From: Pseudohongiella acticola
Lineage (GTDB): Bacteria > Pseudomonadota > Gammaproteobacteria > Pseudomonadales > Pseudohongiellaceae
DNA length: 64,000 nucleotides
Reading direction: 5' to 3'
Assembly: GCF_001758195.1 (NCBI RefSeq)
Contig: NZ_MASR01000001.1
Coordinates: forward strand, 1,612,001-1,676,000
In this document: piece by piece, positions 25,653 to 34,975 of the stretch
Position numbering within the stretch: the stretch's first letter is position 1
How the letters are laid out: every line of letters starts with the position of its first letter
Program-made: the position numbers and the translations under genes
Notes under the pieces: generated by a model
Seen by the model: only the letters and a program-made list of their open reading frames with translations
What the model was told of the DNA's origin: nothing
The model's database searches: none

Positions 25653-27452
25653 TTAGTTGGCAAACGGATTGATGTCATTTCGCAAACGCTGCAGGCGTTC
25701 ATTGCCCTCACGAAGCAGGCGTTGCTCAGACAGATCATTGGCGATTAACGGTCGCAGCAAAATAATAAACTCACTTTTGACTGTGGTCCGACGGCGCTGA
25801 TCAAAAACGCCGCCTACCAGCGGGATATCATTGGCAACTGGAACACCCGCTGCGTCATCCAGGCTGCGCTCGTAGGCCAGACCACCCAGGACCACTATAC
25901 GTCCATCGTGCGCGCGAATAATACTGTCCAGTTCACGAACCGAAGGCCGGGCCAGCGGCACCTGTTCCCCAGCAATCTGCTTGGTCTGCTCGGTCACCGT
26001 GGTGATGGTCGGGTGCACGTGCAGAGTGATGATGCCGTTGTCACTGATCTGCGGCGTGATGTCCATGGAAATGCCGGAGAAAAACGACTGCAGGTTGTTG
26101 CCTGAGGTCTGCGTTGTTGAGGTTCCGGTACTGATCACACTGGAGCCGACACCGGTCTGGAAAAATTCGGAATCACCGTCCTGAAACACTGCTTTCTGAT
26201 TGTTCATGACCTTCAGACTGGGGCTGGACAATACCTGCGTGGTACCGCGCGACTCCAGTATTCTGAAGACAGCATCAAAATCAGTAAAATTGGTGACGAC
26301 TGCCAGCGGATTGGAAATGGCGTCAATACTGGAGCCGTTATTGCCGCCACCGAATGCGGCGTTGACTTCGTTGTCACTGGCAGCCAGACCAGCCGGACCA
26401 AAGGTGTCAAAATCGATGGCAGTCTGGAAGCCCTTGTTGAGCACCACCTCCAGAAACTGCACCTGAATGGTGACTTCGCGTGACAGTATATCCTGTGTAC
26501 GCTCCAGATACTCGGCCACTCGATCGAGATCGCGCGGGTCCGCTGTGACCATGATCAGGCCCACCTGCGGCTGCACAATCACTCGTGAAGTATTTACAGC
26601 AGCACCTGCGCCTCCTTCCAGGCCTGCCAGCACACCGCTGCCGCCAGATGACTGTGCCACTGTGTTCTGTAACATTTCCTCCAGGGTCTCCTGAATACTG
26701 TCCCAGAAATCGGTTTCAGTGTCCGTGGATACCTGGCCGCCACCGCCAGCGCCACCGCCGCCGCCAGCACCACCGCCGCCGAGACCACCTCCGCCGCCGC
26801 CAAGTCCGCCGCCGCCGCCGCTGATCCCACCGCCACCGCCACCAATGCCGCCGGATGACCCACCACCGCTGCCCGATGCACCACTGGTGACCTGAACACT
26901 CGACGACCCCGACCGAGCGACATCAAGGTAGTCGATATTAAAAATGCGCGTCTGCATGCCGGGTGGACGAATCTGGTAGATGTTGTCACGGCGACTGATC
27001 TGGTAACCGTAGGTTTCCTGGACAGCCTGCATCACTTCATCAATGGTGACATTGGGCAGGTTGATACTGATTTCCCCGCCAACCTGCGGGTTAACCAGAA
27101 CTCCGTAATCGGTACCAGCCACCAGATTGTCAAAAAAGTTCTGGGCACTTTCGCGTGACGCAACCACATTAAAACGTTCGGCCACCGGCGTCAGCAAATC
27201 ATCACTCAACGCCATATCCGGCATCAGATCATTCACCACCGCCTGACTGGGCGCATCGGCCGTGACTTCGACATAGGATTGCTCCGCATCTTCCAGAATC
27301 ACCTGCATGTCATCCAGCATGCTGACGTCCGGCGGCTGCCTGGCGCCCATGGCTTCGCAGGCAACCAGAAACACGCAGACGGACAACGTCAATCCGACTC
27401 TGATTCTGGCTGCCAGCCCGAATTGGTTTATATCTTCTGCCATCTCAACCAT
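25653..27452 (-). CDS. mshL: MSHA outer-membrane secretin MshL
   Basis: 599 residues with a lipoprotein signal (lipobox FLVAC near residue 30), an N-terminal secretin N-domain region, and a C-terminal GspD/PilQ secretin domain (about 290-570) with the conserved VPLARPSVRELDS and VVLGGLAYE motifs. Between them is a nearly pure Gly/Ser stretch (about 190-245), an unusual flexible insert in the N-domain linker. The ATG at 27452 has GGAG five bases upstream; the GTG at 27458 is less likely. It forms the gate through which the pilus leaves the cell. Confidence 0.93.
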   Translation of the reverse strand: MVEMAEDINQFGLAARIRVGLTLSVCVFLVACEAMGARQPPDVSMLDDMQVILEDAEQSYVEVTADAPSQAVVNDLMPDMALSDDLLTPVAERFNVVASRESAQNFFDNLVAGTDYGVLVNPQVGGEISINLPNVTIDEVMQAVQETYGYQISRRDNIYQIRPPGMQTRIFNIDYLDVARSGSSSVQVTSGASGSGGGSSGGIGGGGGGISGGGGGLGGGGGGLGGGGAGGGGGAGGGGQVSTDTETDFWDSIQETLEEMLQNTVAQSSGGSGVLAGLEGGAGAAVNTSRVIVQPQVGLIMVTADPRDLDRVAEYLERTQDILSREVTIQVQFLEVVLNKGFQTAIDFDTFGPAGLAASDNEVNAAFGGGNNGSSIDAISNPLAVVTNFTDFDAVFRILESRGTTQVLSSPSLKVMNNQKAVFQDGDSEFFQTGVGSSVISTGTSTTQTSGNNLQSFFSGISMDITPQISDNGIITLHVHPTITTVTEQTKQIAGEQVPLARPSVRELDSIIRAHDGRIVVLGGLAYERSLDDAAGVPVANDIPLVGGVFDQRRRTTVKSEFIILLRPLIANDLSEQRLLREGNERLQRLRNDINPFAN

Positions 27453-27494
27453 TCCCACTCCGTCGATGTGCCCGCAGGGGCACCTCCACTTATA

Positions 27495-27869
27495 TCAATT
27501 CTCGACTGGTGTTCTGACCGGGCGCAAAAACCGCGTCAGCACCTGCTCCTCGCCATCAATCAACAACACGACTTCACCTGGCCGTATTTCAACAACCGGG
27601 GCTCCCTCAATTTCATCGCCCACCGTCACCTGGGTATCATTGATCACAGCAACGGGACTCAGGCCTCCGGCACGCACAAAACTCAAGCTCAGCTCGCTCA
27701 GGCGTGGCCCTGATGCCGCTGCTGACTCCGTTATCCTGATGTCCGTCACCGCCCAGGGTGGCTGCATGGGGTCGCGGAAGGTTTCCCCATCTATGGTCAC
27801 GCTGCGGCCCTGCGCCAGAGCCAGCCCCGAGACAAAAAACAGCGAAAGCAGCATCAACCTATACACCAA
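27495..27869 (-). CDS. mshK: MSHA biogenesis protein MshK
   Basis: About 124 residues with a signal peptide and a small beta domain (RDPMQPPWAV, then VTVGDEIEGA). This is the MshK/PilP-like pattern of a periplasmic secretin partner. AGGAGG lies just before a cluster of possible starts (TTG 27872, TTG 27869, GTG 27866); 27869 gives good spacing but the exact start is uncertain. It overlaps mshJ by about 11 bases. Confidence 0.85.
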   Translation of the reverse strand: MVYRLMLLSLFFVSGLALAQGRSVTIDGETFRDPMQPPWAVTDIRITESAAASGPRLSELSLSFVRAGGLSPVAVINDTQVTVGDEIEGAPVVEIRPGEVVLLIDGEEQVLTRFLRPVRTPVEN

Positions 27870-28563
27870 CAAAGCCCTCCTCTGTGCTCAAGGTGTGAAT
27901 TTCAAGTCGAATAGTGCCCACCGGCCATTCAGTCCTGGCAAAGGTAATCTGATCCCAGAAAAATCGCTCGCTGAAGCCTTCTATACGCTGCAGATACAGA
28001 ATCAGGCTCAGATAGTCACCCTCAAGGTCAAGCATCAAACTGTGCTTGAAAACCTGCTGACCAGTTGCCAGGCCATCAACTTCCTCAGAAATATCTCGAT
28101 TCTGGTCTGTAGCAGCCCCGGGCGATGTTTGTCGCATTGGCTGCGGATCGCGATTTTCAACTTTGACCAACTCAAGGCCAGACTGGCTTTCCAGAATCGA
28201 GGTCAACAACCGCGTCATCGATTGCGGCGTCACCAGATTGCCGGCGAGTTGCTCAATGTCGCCCTGTAATTCCGCCTGCGCTGCGATGGCCCGTTCTATT
28301 CGCTGCCTGGCCGCCTGATTGGGGTCCTGAGTGGCTGATATTTCTGCCTGCCGTTCACGCTGCTGCATCACTGCCAATTGCGATCCGGCGGCAGTGATCT
28401 GCCGCGACAGGGCCGTATTTGCGTCCCGGCGCGGTGTCAGGTACAAAGCATTGAATGCCCAGACGACCAGCACGACCAGCAGGAGCCCGATCAGGCATTT
28501 TTCTGCCATTGAGCGACTGTCGAAGCTGTCTTCAATACGACGTATCTGGTCTTTTGGGCTCAT
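27859..28563 (-). CDS. mshJ: MSHA biogenesis protein MshJ (PilO-like)
   Basis: 234 residues. One N-terminal membrane helix (about 23-42), a coiled-coil segment (about 50-110) and a C-terminal periplasmic domain. This is the PilO/GspM-like layout expected of MshJ. Its start overlaps the previous stop by one base (TGATG). It should pair with the PilN-like protein encoded just upstream to link the platform and the secretin. Confidence 0.88.
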   Translation of the reverse strand: MSPKDQIRRIEDSFDSRSMAEKCLIGLLLVVLVVWAFNALYLTPRRDANTALSRQITAAGSQLAVMQQRERQAEISATQDPNQAARQRIERAIAAQAELQGDIEQLAGNLVTPQSMTRLLTSILESQSGLELVKVENRDPQPMRQTSPGAATDQNRDISEEVDGLATGQQVFKHSLMLDLEGDYLSLILYLQRIEGFSERFFWDQITFARTEWPVGTIRLEIHTLSTEEGFVGV

Positions 28564-29171
28564 CAGTTGGTCTCCAGCACAAAATCGTACACAGGCTCGT
28601 CAGTGCCTGCCCGTGTTCGTGTTGATGTCAGACGACTGAAACGCTGGTTGCGGATTTCGCTGTCTCCCATGCTTAAGCGACCGACAAAGTCAGGCAACAT
28701 AGCGGCCTGTTGCGCACTGCCTTGCAGAAGCACGTGCGACGCGTCACCGCTGATGCTGAATTGCCGCAACCAGAGCCCGGGAAACGACGCCCGGGACAGA
28801 TCCTTCAGGTGCTCAGAGTAACCGCTCAGATTGCCCAGTGTTGTTGTACTCATGAAATCATACAATTCACGCGATTGCGCCAGTCGCTGCTCCCGGCTTT
28901 CCATTTCACGAATCAGCGCCTGATCGGTGGCGCGGCCCGCGACATCGCGCTCAATCTCTTCTGTGCGTTCGGTCTGCGCATTCAAGGCCGCCTGCGCCAC
29001 TTCCAACTGATCGGCTAGCCGCCCTGACTGCCAGGCAGTCCAGCCGGCATTCAACAACAACACGGTCACAATGGCGACCAACACCAGTGACAAACGCGCA
29101 GCGTTCAGCCAGTCACGGCGTGGTCGCAACTCCGGCAGCAGCAGGTTGATCTGTTGCGTGGTTGCTGCCAT
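28563..29171 (-). CDS. PilN-like MSHA protein (MshI2-type)
   Basis: 202 residues from an ATG at 29171 that overlaps the mshI stop in TAATG. The short cytoplasmic head TQQINLLLPELRPR is the PilN signature that binds PilM-like proteins; a membrane helix (about 25-45), a coiled coil and a periplasmic domain follow. In some MSHA loci MshI covers both PilM and PilN functions or is split in two; here it is clearly two genes. Confidence 0.87.
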   Translation of the reverse strand: MAATTQQINLLLPELRPRRDWLNAARLSLVLVAIVTVLLLNAGWTAWQSGRLADQLEVAQAALNAQTERTEEIERDVAGRATDQALIREMESREQRLAQSRELYDFMSTTTLGNLSGYSEHLKDLSRASFPGLWLRQFSISGDASHVLLQGSAQQAAMLPDFVGRLSMGDSEIRNQRFSRLTSTRTRAGTDEPVYDFVLETN

Positions 29172-30115
29172 TACTGACCTCCCCCAACCAAATCTGTGCG
29201 CAAGCCCGCACCTATTGCCATCATGCATGCACCTTTCATTTCTGCAGTCACTGAATCGGGAGACGCCAGCTCATGGATGTAATCAAGCACCCCGACTGGC
29301 GCCGCCAGTGCTTCGCCCAGGCTGTTCATCATCGACTCGGTATCCTTGAGTCGGGGCGCAATCATGATCTGGTTGATGGGATTTTGCCCCATCTGACTTT
29401 CGTAATAGTCCAGAGACCGCTGAATCTCCAGCGCCAGCCGGTCTCGCACCATTTCCCAGTCATCCTGCATGAGCGCGTCGGGCCCTACTTGCGTGTTGAT
29501 CTTGCGCGTCAGGTAAAGCTCACCGTTGCGGCTGACATTCATGGTGCTGCCGCTTTCTTTCAGTGAAATGAATGCCAGGCCATTGCGATCATCCATCACC
29601 TGAGTGCTGATATTGCGCATCGCCAGTTCCGGAATATCGATGGACTGAAGCTGGAGACCGGCGCGATCGACGGTATCAATCAGCTCTGCCACCGCGGTTC
29701 GCGAGGCAGCCACGGCATATACCATTTTGCTGCGGCCCTGAAACGCCTGCTCGGGCAAGGCAAAAACATCAACCACCGCCTGATCGACAGGCATGTCCAG
29801 CAAGTCCTTGATCTTCCAGCGCACGGCAGCACTGACTTCGTCTTCTGCAACCTGTGGCGACTCAACCAGGTAAATATTGTAATCCCGCGGCCCCAGCACA
29901 CAGCTGCATTCGGCACCGACAAGGCCTGCCTCAGCCACTATATCGGCCAATTGCTGGTGACGTGAAGTCGTGGCAGTGATATCCCGCCTGACGCAGTTCT
30001 CCAGAAACACATCGTCTCGCGTGCGCGTGATATGAGCCAGCGCGATACGCTGGTCATTGATCGACAAGCCGACCAGACCTTCCGCGCGCTTTTTCTTACC
30101 AAACAATGCCAGCAA
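29171..30115 (-). CDS. mshI: MSHA biogenesis protein MshI (PilM-like)
   Basis: 314 residues, cytoplasmic, actin-like PilM fold expected: MLALFGKKKRAEGLVGLSI opening and a long body without membrane segments. It is read from a TTG at 30115 preceded by AAGGAG at good spacing, which fixes the start. First gene of the MSHA operon in this window; no mshH lies upstream, where trmL is found instead on the other strand. Confidence 0.88.
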   Translation of the reverse strand: MLALFGKKKRAEGLVGLSINDQRIALAHITRTRDDVFLENCVRRDITATTSRHQQLADIVAEAGLVGAECSCVLGPRDYNIYLVESPQVAEDEVSAAVRWKIKDLLDMPVDQAVVDVFALPEQAFQGRSKMVYAVAASRTAVAELIDTVDRAGLQLQSIDIPELAMRNISTQVMDDRNGLAFISLKESGSTMNVSRNGELYLTRKINTQVGPDALMQDDWEMVRDRLALEIQRSLDYYESQMGQNPINQIMIAPRLKDTESMMNSLGEALAAPVGVLDYIHELASPDSVTAEMKGACMMAIGAGLRTDLVGGGQ

Positions 30116-30151
30116 AAACCGTCTCCTTTCCCCAGCGCCTAAAATTGTTGA

Positions 30152-30157
30152 ATTATA
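30152..30157 (-). promoter_or_regulatory. -10 box of the MSHA assembly operon
   Basis: A perfect TATAAT on the minus strand 37 bases before the mshI start codon. No good -35 is seen at the right spacing, so an activator may be needed. Confidence 0.5.
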
Positions 30158-30243
30158 AAGCTTAAGTAGCCAGATTCTATAGCAAAAAGCCGGCTTCAGG
30201 GGTATATTTGGGGTCTATTTGACAGAATAAATTGAATAACGAC

Positions 30244-30708
30244 TTGATACATATCGTTTTGTACCAACCCGAGATCCCGCCCAATACCGGCAACATCATC
30301 CGTCTGGCGGCCAATACCGGCGCCTGCCTGCATCTGATCGAACCACTGGGTTTTGATTTAAGTGAAAAGAGCGTGCGGCGCGCCGGACTTGATTACCATG
30401 CGCTAAGCAACGTAAAGCGCTGGCAAAACTGGACGCAATTCCTTGAAGGGTCTGCAGTGCAGCGGTTGTTAGCGTTTACTACCAAAACTACGCAGAGCTA
30501 CAGTAGCGTGCTGTACCAGGCTGGAGACGGATTATTGTTCGGACCGGAAACCCGAGGGTTGCCCGCTGATATTCGGGAAGCACTGCCAGCGTCGCAACTC
30601 GTGCGAATCCCCATGCAGGCTGACAGCCGTAGCCTGAATTTATCCAATTCAGTGGCAATTGGCCTGTATGAGGCGTTGCGTCAGACCGGATTCTCCGGCC
30701 TCACCTAG
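30244..30708 (+). CDS. trmL: tRNA (cytidine/uridine-34 2'-O)-methyltransferase TrmL
   Basis: 154 residues of the small SPOUT family, close to E. coli TrmL over its whole length. Motifs: IPPNTGNIIRLAANTG near the start, LLFGPETRGLP, and the knot motif SRSLNLSNSVAIGLYEA. It methylates the wobble ribose of certain tRNA-Leu species. The TTG at 30244 gives MIHIVLYQPEIP, matching the family N-terminus; another TTG at 30232 adds four residues. Neither has a clear ribosome site. Confidence 0.93.
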   Translation: MIHIVLYQPEIPPNTGNIIRLAANTGACLHLIEPLGFDLSEKSVRRAGLDYHALSNVKRWQNWTQFLEGSAVQRLLAFTTKTTQSYSSVLYQAGDGLLFGPETRGLPADIREALPASQLVRIPMQADSRSLNLSNSVAIGLYEALRQTGFSGLT

Positions 30709-30709
30709 C

Positions 30710-30744
30710 AGCGGCCTGTTGAAAACGTTTTACAACAGGCCGCT
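30710..30744. terminator. Hairpin between convergent trmL and secB
   Basis: A perfect 12-bp inverted repeat (30710-30721 and 30733-30744) around an 11-base loop that is itself nearly palindromic. T runs are weak on both sides, but its place between two convergent stops fits a shared terminator. Confidence 0.7.
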
Positions 30745-30754
30745 CAAGTGCAGA

Positions 30755-31261
30755 TCAGGCTTGCGGAGCGGCCTGGCCCTGCTGCTCTTTCTGTGCTTTT
30801 GATTGCGCGTAAACGGCATCAAAATTGACCGGTGCCAGCATGACAGGCGGGAAGCTGCCGCGCACAACCAGTGCGTCGATAGTTTCACGTGCATACGGGA
30901 ACAGGATGTTCGGGCATACAGTGGCCAGTGCGCGCTCAAGGTCGCCTTCGTTGAAACGGTCCAGCGTGAAAATGCCCGCTTGCTGAACCTCCACCAGGAA
31001 CGCAATTGCATCTTCCTGTTTGGCTTCGATTGTCAGACGCAGGACAACGTTGTAAACGCCCTCGTCCAGCTTCTCGTTGCTGGTGTTCAGGTTAAACGTG
31101 ATCTTCGGCGCCCACTGACCCTTGAATACATCCGGGCTTTTGGGGGATTCGAAAGAGGTGTCCTTCAAGTAGATGCGCTGCAGTGCAAACATCGGACCCT
31201 GTTGCTGGTCGCCCTGTGCGGCGGCCGCGTTACCATTCTGGTTGTTTTCGTTCTCTGCCAT
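30755..31261 (-). CDS. secB: Export chaperone SecB
   Basis: 168 residues. After a Gln/Asn-rich N-terminus the SecB core is clear: FALQRIYLKDTSFE, then NVVLRLT, EVQQAGIF, and the helix CPNILFPYARETIDALVVRGSFPPVMLAPVNF region. It holds presecretory proteins unfolded and hands them to SecA. The acidic, Gln/Ala-rich tail is ordinary for the family. It is transcribed with yibN, 59 bases downstream of it; grxC, which often separates the two, is absent. Confidence 0.96.
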   Translation of the reverse strand: MAENENNQNGNAAAAQGDQQQGPMFALQRIYLKDTSFESPKSPDVFKGQWAPKITFNLNTSNEKLDEGVYNVVLRLTIEAKQEDAIAFLVEVQQAGIFTLDRFNEGDLERALATVCPNILFPYARETIDALVVRGSFPPVMLAPVNFDAVYAQSKAQKEQQGQAAPQA

Positions 31262-31320
31262 GATAAAACAGTCTCTCTTGCTTTCAGTCGTTTATGAAAA
31301 ATTCAAACCTTACTACGGTG

Positions 31321-32010
31321 TTACCTGTTGTCTTGCCTGACCTCTTCCTGCCCGGCCGGCGCTTCCGCGGTCCTGCCGTCTTCGGGCTGCGACGCTTCCG
31401 GGGCTACTGATCCGGCCTCATCACTGGCACTGACTGCCGGGCCCGCTAGCGGGTCGGCCACCGGGGCCAACTCAGGCGCTGAGTTTGCGGTAGCTTTGTC
31501 ACCTTTACGGGGCCGGGGTTTAGCAGCTTTTTTGCCTGCCTTCTTATCAGCCCCTTTTTTATCAGCGCCCTTGGACTTCTCAGCCTTCTGTATCAAAGGC
31601 AGATTCTGCGCCCGCCACTCGGCCATTCCGCCGCGTAGCTTTACAACCTGATCAAAACCCGCACTGCGCAGAATCTTGCAGGCATCTCCCGAATGCTGTC
31701 CCATTTTGCATACAACAATAATGGGGCGGGATTTCATTTTTTCCAGCTCTTTATCCGGACCCGCAACCTGAGCACCGAGTTTTGTGTGCGGGATGTGCAC
31801 CGAATCAACAATGTGCCCGGTGTCATAATCCTTTTTTTCGCGGATATCGAGCACCACAGCATCGTTGCGGTTGATCATCATCACCGCCTGCTGCGGACCC
31901 ACAGCCTGCGCACCAGTCTTGCTGCGATGAAAAATCAGCGCCAAAGCCAGTGCAATCCAGATACCCACAAGTACCAGATTATTACCGATAAATTCTAAAT
32001 ACTGCTCCAT
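31321..32010 (-). CDS. yibN: Membrane-anchored rhodanese YibN with long basic tail
   Basis: 229 residues. An N-terminal membrane helix (about 9-27) and a rhodanese domain (about 40-135) with the active-site loop VVCKMGQHSG, so the catalytic Cys is present. E. coli YibN is about 143 residues. The extra 90 residues here are Lys/Ala-rich and then Ala/Pro/Glu-rich, probably disordered. Sulfurtransferase activity is inferred from the fold. Confidence 0.88.
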   Translation of the reverse strand: MEQYLEFIGNNLVLVGIWIALALALIFHRSKTGAQAVGPQQAVMMINRNDAVVLDIREKKDYDTGHIVDSVHIPHTKLGAQVAGPDKELEKMKSRPIIVVCKMGQHSGDACKILRSAGFDQVVKLRGGMAEWRAQNLPLIQKAEKSKGADKKGADKKAGKKAAKPRPRKGDKATANSAPELAPVADPLAGPAVSASDEAGSVAPEASQPEDGRTAEAPAGQEEVRQDNR

Positions 32011-32166
32011 GACGTCTAAAGCCCTGAAATATCCTGATGTGGTATCAATGCGGTGTTACGCCGTTGCAAGGCTGCGAAGTATACACGGCTGTGGCCGGCA
32101 ATGGTACTTTGCCACCGTTTCCGCGATAATAATGACCAGAAATCCCACAACGCATAGAGGCCATTC

Positions 32167-33711
32167 ATGACCGCCAACACGCCGCGCCGCACTGCCCTGC
32201 TACTGATTCTTGATGGCTGGGGCCACCGCGAAGAAACCGACTCCAATGCCATCGCTGCTGCCAACACGCCGGTATGGGACCAACTCTGGCGCGAATGCCC
32301 CCATACACTGATTACGACATCGGGTATTGATGTGGGACTGCCCAGTGGCCAGATGGGTAATTCCGAAGTCGGTCACATGAACCTGGGCGCAGGGCGCGTG
32401 GTGTATCAAAGCCTGACCATGATCGACAAGGCGATTGAGACCGGTGATTTTTTTGACAACAAGGTACTGGCCGACGCCGCCAGCACGGCTGCCGCCAACA
32501 AAAAATCACTGCATATCATGGGCCTGCTGTCACCCGGCGGCATCCACAGTCACGAAAACCATATTCTGGCAATGATCAAACTGGCAAAAGACAAGGGCGT
32601 GAAACAGGTTTACCTGCACGCCTTTCTGGACGGCCGGGACATGCCTCCGCGAAGCGCCATGGCGTCACTGCAGAAGGTGGAAAAAGCACTGAACGATGCC
32701 GGCATCGGACGCATTGTGTCTATTGTCGGGCGTTATTTTGCCATGGATCGTGACCAGCGCTGGGATCGCATGCAGAGCGCTTATGACCTGATCACGCTGG
32801 GCGAGGCCGACTATCACTCCGATTCAGTTGATGCTGCACTGAATGCTGCCTATGCGCGCGAGGAAGATGATGAGTTCGTCAAAGCGACCCGCATTGGCGA
32901 CGCCGTCCCCATGACCGATGGCGACAGCGTGGTGTTCATGAATTTCCGTGCCGATCGCGCCCGCCAGCTCGCCAATGCCTTCGTGAATCCAGAGTTCGAC
33001 GGTTTCGAGCGCAAATCTGCGCCCAGGCTCGCCGAGTTTGTCACACTGACGGAATACTCGGCCGATCTGAAGTCATTCACACATTGTGCTTACCCGCCCC
33101 AATCCCTGCACAACACGCTGGGCGAATACCTGGCCAGCCAGGGCCGTACCCAGTTGCGCATTGCTGAAACCGAAAAATATGCCCATGTCACATTTTTCTT
33201 CAGCGGCGGACGCGAGCAGCCTTACGAGGGCGAAGACCGTATTCTGGTGCCTTCACCCGATGTTGCCACCTATGACCTGAAGCCGGAAATGAGCGCACCG
33301 GAAGTCACCGACAAACTCGACGCCGCCATTCGTTCTGGCGAATACGACGCCATCATCTGTAATTATGCCAATGGCGACATGGTGGGCCACACCGGCAGTT
33401 TTGAAGCAGCGGTAAAGGCGGTGGAAACACTTGATAAGTGTCTGGGGCAGTTGATGAAGGCGATTCGCGATAGTGGCGGCCAGTGTCTGATCACTGCCGA
33501 TCACGGCAACGTGGAGCAGATGCTGGATGCCGAATCAGGTCAGGCGCTGACCTCGCATACCAGCGGCCCGGTGCCTCTGGTTTATGTCGGCGAACGCACC
33601 TGGCGCTTCACGCAGGAGGGAGCGCTGTCTGACATTGCACCGACACTGCTCAAACTGATGGACATGGAGGTGCCGGCCGAGATGACCGGCCATGTGCTGA
33701 TGGCACCATGA
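32167..33711 (+). CDS. gpmI: Phosphoglycerate mutase, cofactor-independent
   Basis: 514 residues, the usual length. It has the metal ligand Asp16 in LLLILDGWG, the nucleophile Ser66 in MGNSEVGH, and later the metal motifs [16 protein letters not shown] and [10 protein letters not shown]. It interconverts 3- and 2-phosphoglycerate in glycolysis and gluconeogenesis using two Mn ions. The stop overlaps the envC start (ATGA), so it leads the gpmI-envC-ctp-yibQ operon. Confidence 0.96.
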   Translation: MTANTPRRTALLLILDGWGHREETDSNAIAAANTPVWDQLWRECPHTLITTSGIDVGLPSGQMGNSEVGHMNLGAGRVVYQSLTMIDKAIETGDFFDNKVLADAASTAAANKKSLHIMGLLSPGGIHSHENHILAMIKLAKDKGVKQVYLHAFLDGRDMPPRSAMASLQKVEKALNDAGIGRIVSIVGRYFAMDRDQRWDRMQSAYDLITLGEADYHSDSVDAALNAAYAREEDDEFVKATRIGDAVPMTDGDSVVFMNFRADRARQLANAFVNPEFDGFERKSAPRLAEFVTLTEYSADLKSFTHCAYPPQSLHNTLGEYLASQGRTQLRIAETEKYAHVTFFFSGGREQPYEGEDRILVPSPDVATYDLKPEMSAPEVTDKLDAAIRSGEYDAIICNYANGDMVGHTGSFEAAVKAVETLDKCLGQLMKAIRDSGGQCLITADHGNVEQMLDAESGQALTSHTSGPVPLVYVGERTWRFTQEGALSDIAPTLLKLMDMEVPAEMTGHVLMAP

Positions 33712-34892
33712 CGGCGACTGCGGCAGACACGCGCGACAGACGCATGATGCCCGCCGTTGCGCTGGTTTTCGGGCTGGGGCTGGCAGCGCTCAGTATCGCC
33801 TGGCCCGCCCATGCGCAGCAGGAAGCAACGGAGGCGCAACTGGCCGCGCTGGATGACAGCATCGGGCAGATCGAGAACTGGCTGCAACAGGCGCGCAGCC
33901 AGCGCTCAGAAGAGGAAGCGGCGCTCAGTGAGCTGAACCAGCGTATTGACGACATCAATCAGGACATCGCCAGCAATCAGCAGGATATCGCGCGCCTGGA
34001 TGCGGAACTGGGCGAGCTGAATCAGCAGCAGGACCGGCTGCTGGCCGACAGCGAAACCCAGCGCACCATTGTTGCCCGCGCCCTGCGCGCCAGCTACATC
34101 AGTGGCGGTGACAGCCAGTTGCAACTGTTATTGACGCAACAGGATCCGACGACCGCTCAACGTATGATGGTTTATTTTAGTGCTTTCAACGAAGACCGTT
34201 TGCAGCAGATTCGTCAGTTTCAGCAAACGCTGGAGGCACTGGCGCAGACACGCGCCGACATTGATCAGACCCAGACCACGCTGGCCACAAGCAATGCCGC
34301 GCTGGCAATCCAGCGCGAAAACCTGGAGAACAGCCAGCGCGAGCGCACCCGCCTGATTGCCAGCCTCAATGCCGACATGGCCCTGCGCCGCAATGAACTT
34401 GAGCAACTGCTGCAGGATCGTGAGCATCTGCAGGAACTGATTGACGAGATCAATCGTATTATCGTTGATATCCCCGCGCCGGAAGACGCAACGCCGTTTG
34501 CTGAGGCCCGTGGCGAGCTGCCCTGGCCAGTCAGCGGCGACATACTGGCCCGCTTTGGCCAGACCTATGGCGGCAGCCTGCAGCGCCAGGGCATTATCAT
34601 CGGCACCGAATCCGGCACCACGGTCAGAGCCGTGCACAATGGACGGGTGGTGTTCGCAGACTGGCTGCGAGGATCCGGCAACCTGATTGTAGTCGACCAT
34701 GGCAACAGCTATATCAGCCTGTATGCCCACATGCAGAATTTCACCAAAGGGACCGGGGACTGGGTCAATCGGGGTGAGGCGCTGGCCGTGTCGGGAAGCG
34801 ATGCTGGCAATGGCGCGCCGGGTGTGTATTTCGAAATCCGGCAGAACAGCCGGACACTGAATCCGCAGGACTGGCTGACCGCCGCTGACTGA
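33708..34892 (+). CDS. envC: Amidase activator EnvC (degenerate LytM protein)
   Basis: 394 residues: signal peptide (about 1-36, ending AHA), long coiled coil (about 40-260) and a C-terminal LytM/M23 fold (about 275-390). The first zinc-binding motif of active M23 enzymes is replaced by RQGIIIG, as in E. coli EnvC, so it should be catalytically dead and act by switching on AmiA/AmiB amidases at the septum. FtsEX normally controls it. The start overlaps the gpmI stop. Confidence 0.92.
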   Translation: MTATAADTRDRRMMPAVALVFGLGLAALSIAWPAHAQQEATEAQLAALDDSIGQIENWLQQARSQRSEEEAALSELNQRIDDINQDIASNQQDIARLDAELGELNQQQDRLLADSETQRTIVARALRASYISGGDSQLQLLLTQQDPTTAQRMMVYFSAFNEDRLQQIRQFQQTLEALAQTRADIDQTQTTLATSNAALAIQRENLENSQRERTRLIASLNADMALRRNELEQLLQDREHLQELIDEINRIIVDIPAPEDATPFAEARGELPWPVSGDILARFGQTYGGSLQRQGIIIGTESGTTVRAVHNGRVVFADWLRGSGNLIVVDHGNSYISLYAHMQNFTKGTGDWVNRGEALAVSGSDAGNGAPGVYFEIRQNSRTLNPQDWLTAAD

Positions 34893-34975
34893 ATGGCTAC
34901 CCAGCGAAGCCGCAAGCGCATAGAATGCAAATCAGTACGGTCTTAACAGCTAATCACAGGATCGCAGGAGCAGAC

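Noticed and set aside
30219-30224. Consensus TTGACA just before trmL
   Set aside because: A -10 at the right distance would fall inside the start of the gene, and none matches there.
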